Of a stretch of DNA of 64,000 bases, positions 63,289 to 64,000 are shown piece after piece; the first letter of the stretch is position 1, and every line of letters begins with the position of its first letter. The DNA is from SAR86 cluster bacterium SAR86E. Its GTDB lineage: Bacteria > Pseudomonadota > Gammaproteobacteria > Magnimaribacterales > D2472. Under the pieces are notes generated by a model. That model saw only the letters and a list, made by a program, of their open reading frames with translations, did not search any database and was not told the DNA's origin. The stretch covers positions 124,001 to 188,000 of the forward strand of contig AMWX01000008.1 in NCBI GenBank assembly GCA_000307935.1, written 5' to 3'. The position numbers and the translations under genes were made by a program.

Positions 63289-64000
63289 ATGAATATTAAT
63301 AAACTTTTTGCGGTACTAGTCCCACTTCTTGTCATTGCATCCTGCGGCGGAGGCGGAGGCGGCAATGGTGGACCTGACTATACAGCCCCATTACAAAACG
63401 TAGCACCTGTCATAAATAATTCGGTAACTAACTACTCAGTTGAAGAAAATCAATCCTCTGGTTTTTCAGTCAACGCATCTGATGCTGATGGAGACCCCCT
63501 ATCTTATTCGATATCCGGCACCGACGCCTCGAATATGTCCATCAGCGCCACAGGTGTTGTTACTTTTAATACTGCGCCAGATTTTGAAAGTCCAACTGAC
63601 ACAGATTTAGATAACATCTACTCGCTTAGTGTAAGCGTCAGTGACGGAATACTCAGTACATCTAAAGATTTTACGGTCACTGTGACCAATGATGTCAGAG
63701 ACGATGTAATTTCGGTTTCATTTAATGGTGTAGTTATTCGCTCAGGATATGTTCAAAGTGCAAATGTATGTGTTGAGGTGACGGAAGGTTCAGGATGCTC
63801 AGGATCAAGCTCAACTACAACAACTAATTCCGATGGAACATTCAATTTAACTCAAGATTATTCCGGTGCGCTAGTTGCTAACGATGGTTTCGATGTGGTT
63901 ACGAATCAATCTTTCTCATCTTCAAGCAATATGTACTTAAGCAATCCATCGTCTGATGGTACCAATGTTATTTCACAATTAAGCACTCTAATGCACTTCA
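63289..64000 (+). CDS. Glycine-rich lipoprotein with cadherin-like repeat (cut by window edge)
   Basis: This frame is not in the track because it runs off the window; it has no stop in 237 codons. A signal peptide ends in a lipobox (VIASC), followed by GGGGGG and a polar linker. Residues ~45-135 form a cadherin-like module: SVEENQSSGFSVNASDADGDPLSYSIS, then FEXPTDTD-like DFESPTDTDLDN and YSLSVSVSDG, with the calcium-binding DADGD. A second, Ser/Thr-rich beta domain with two cysteines follows. Such surface lipoproteins are usually adhesins or carriers of C-terminal enzymes. The region is visibly richer in GC than its surroundings. Function cannot be stated. Confidence 0.85.
   Translation, partial: MNINKLFAVLVPLLVIASCGGGGGGNGGPDYTAPLQNVAPVINNSVTNYSVEENQSSGFSVNASDADGDPLSYSISGTDASNMSISATGVVTFNTAPDFESPTDTDLDNIYSLSVSVSDGILSTSKDFTVTVTNDVRDDVISVSFNGVVIRSGYVQSANVCVEVTEGSGCSGSSSTTTTNSDGTFNLTQDYSGALVANDGFDVVTNQSFSSSSNMYLSNPSSDGTNVISQLSTLMHF

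Overview
This window is an AT-rich, tightly packed stretch of a Gram-negative bacterial chromosome. Several features point to a gammaproteobacterium: rplM-rpsI-petABC-sspA, rsmI-rnpB-mraZ, the pyrG-kdsA-eno-ftsB-ispDF-surE-pcm-nlpD-fdxA-recA order (close to the Pseudomonas arrangement), and trmJ-suhB next to secF-secD-yajC-tgt-queA. The low GC, short proteins, many 1-20 bp gene overlaps, a TonB-dependent receptor and a BCCT transporter suggest a streamlined marine lineage such as SAR86. That placement is inference; no 16S gene is present.

Layout. 1-2.7 kb (minus): rpoN (cut by the window edge), lptB, lptA, kdsD. 2.8-4.9 kb (plus): mlaC, ibaG, murA. 4.9-7.0 kb: a DegS-like protease diverging from zapE. 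7.0-11.1 kb: rplM, rpsI, the cytochrome bc1 operon petABC, sspA. 11.1-13.0 kb: lpoA-like lipoprotein diverging from rsmI. 13.05-13.4 kb: RNase P RNA, then an MraZ-type operator. 13.5-29.1 kb: the division and cell wall cluster in the order mraZ-ftsZ-rsmH-ftsL-ftsI-murE-murF-mraY-murD-ftsW-murG-murC-ddl-ftsQ-ftsA, in which ftsZ sits at the head instead of after ftsA. 29.1-33.7 kb: rpsF-rpsR-rplI, dnaB, alr and a ferritin-like diiron protein. 33.8-41.8 kb: pyrG, kdsA, eno, ftsB, ispDF fusion, surE, pcm, a DUF368 transporter, nlpD. 41.8-47.6 kb: fdxA, LexA-controlled recA, a thiolase, a compact proS, an FmdB-type zinc ribbon protein, and aspS.

At about 47,565-47,577 the sequence changes abruptly. 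aspS loses its last ~120 codons, and a TonB-dependent receptor on the opposite strand loses its C-terminal half at the same bases. The shared bases read sensibly in both genes, so this looks like a microhomology junction: an assembly or amplification chimera, or a real rearrangement. Statements about linkage across that point should be treated with caution.

47.6-53.9 kb is the accessory part: the truncated receptor, a divergent BCCT transporter, two or three very small genes, and a secreted neutral-ceramidase-like protein. 53.9-63.1 kb returns to housekeeping: tRNA-Glu(UUC), trmJ, suhB, secF-secD-yajC, tgt-queA, tRNA-Leu(CAA), proB-proA. The window ends inside a glycine-rich, cadherin-repeat lipoprotein.

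Functionally the window is dominated by envelope building: LPS transport and Kdo synthesis, the whole cytoplasmic peptidoglycan precursor pathway, the divisome, the Mla and Sec systems, and the isoprenoid precursors for undecaprenyl phosphate. Absences from normally conserved blocks stand out: kdsC and lptC from the lpt operon, the other mla genes, truD and rpoS from the surE-nlpD block, and ftsZ from behind ftsA.
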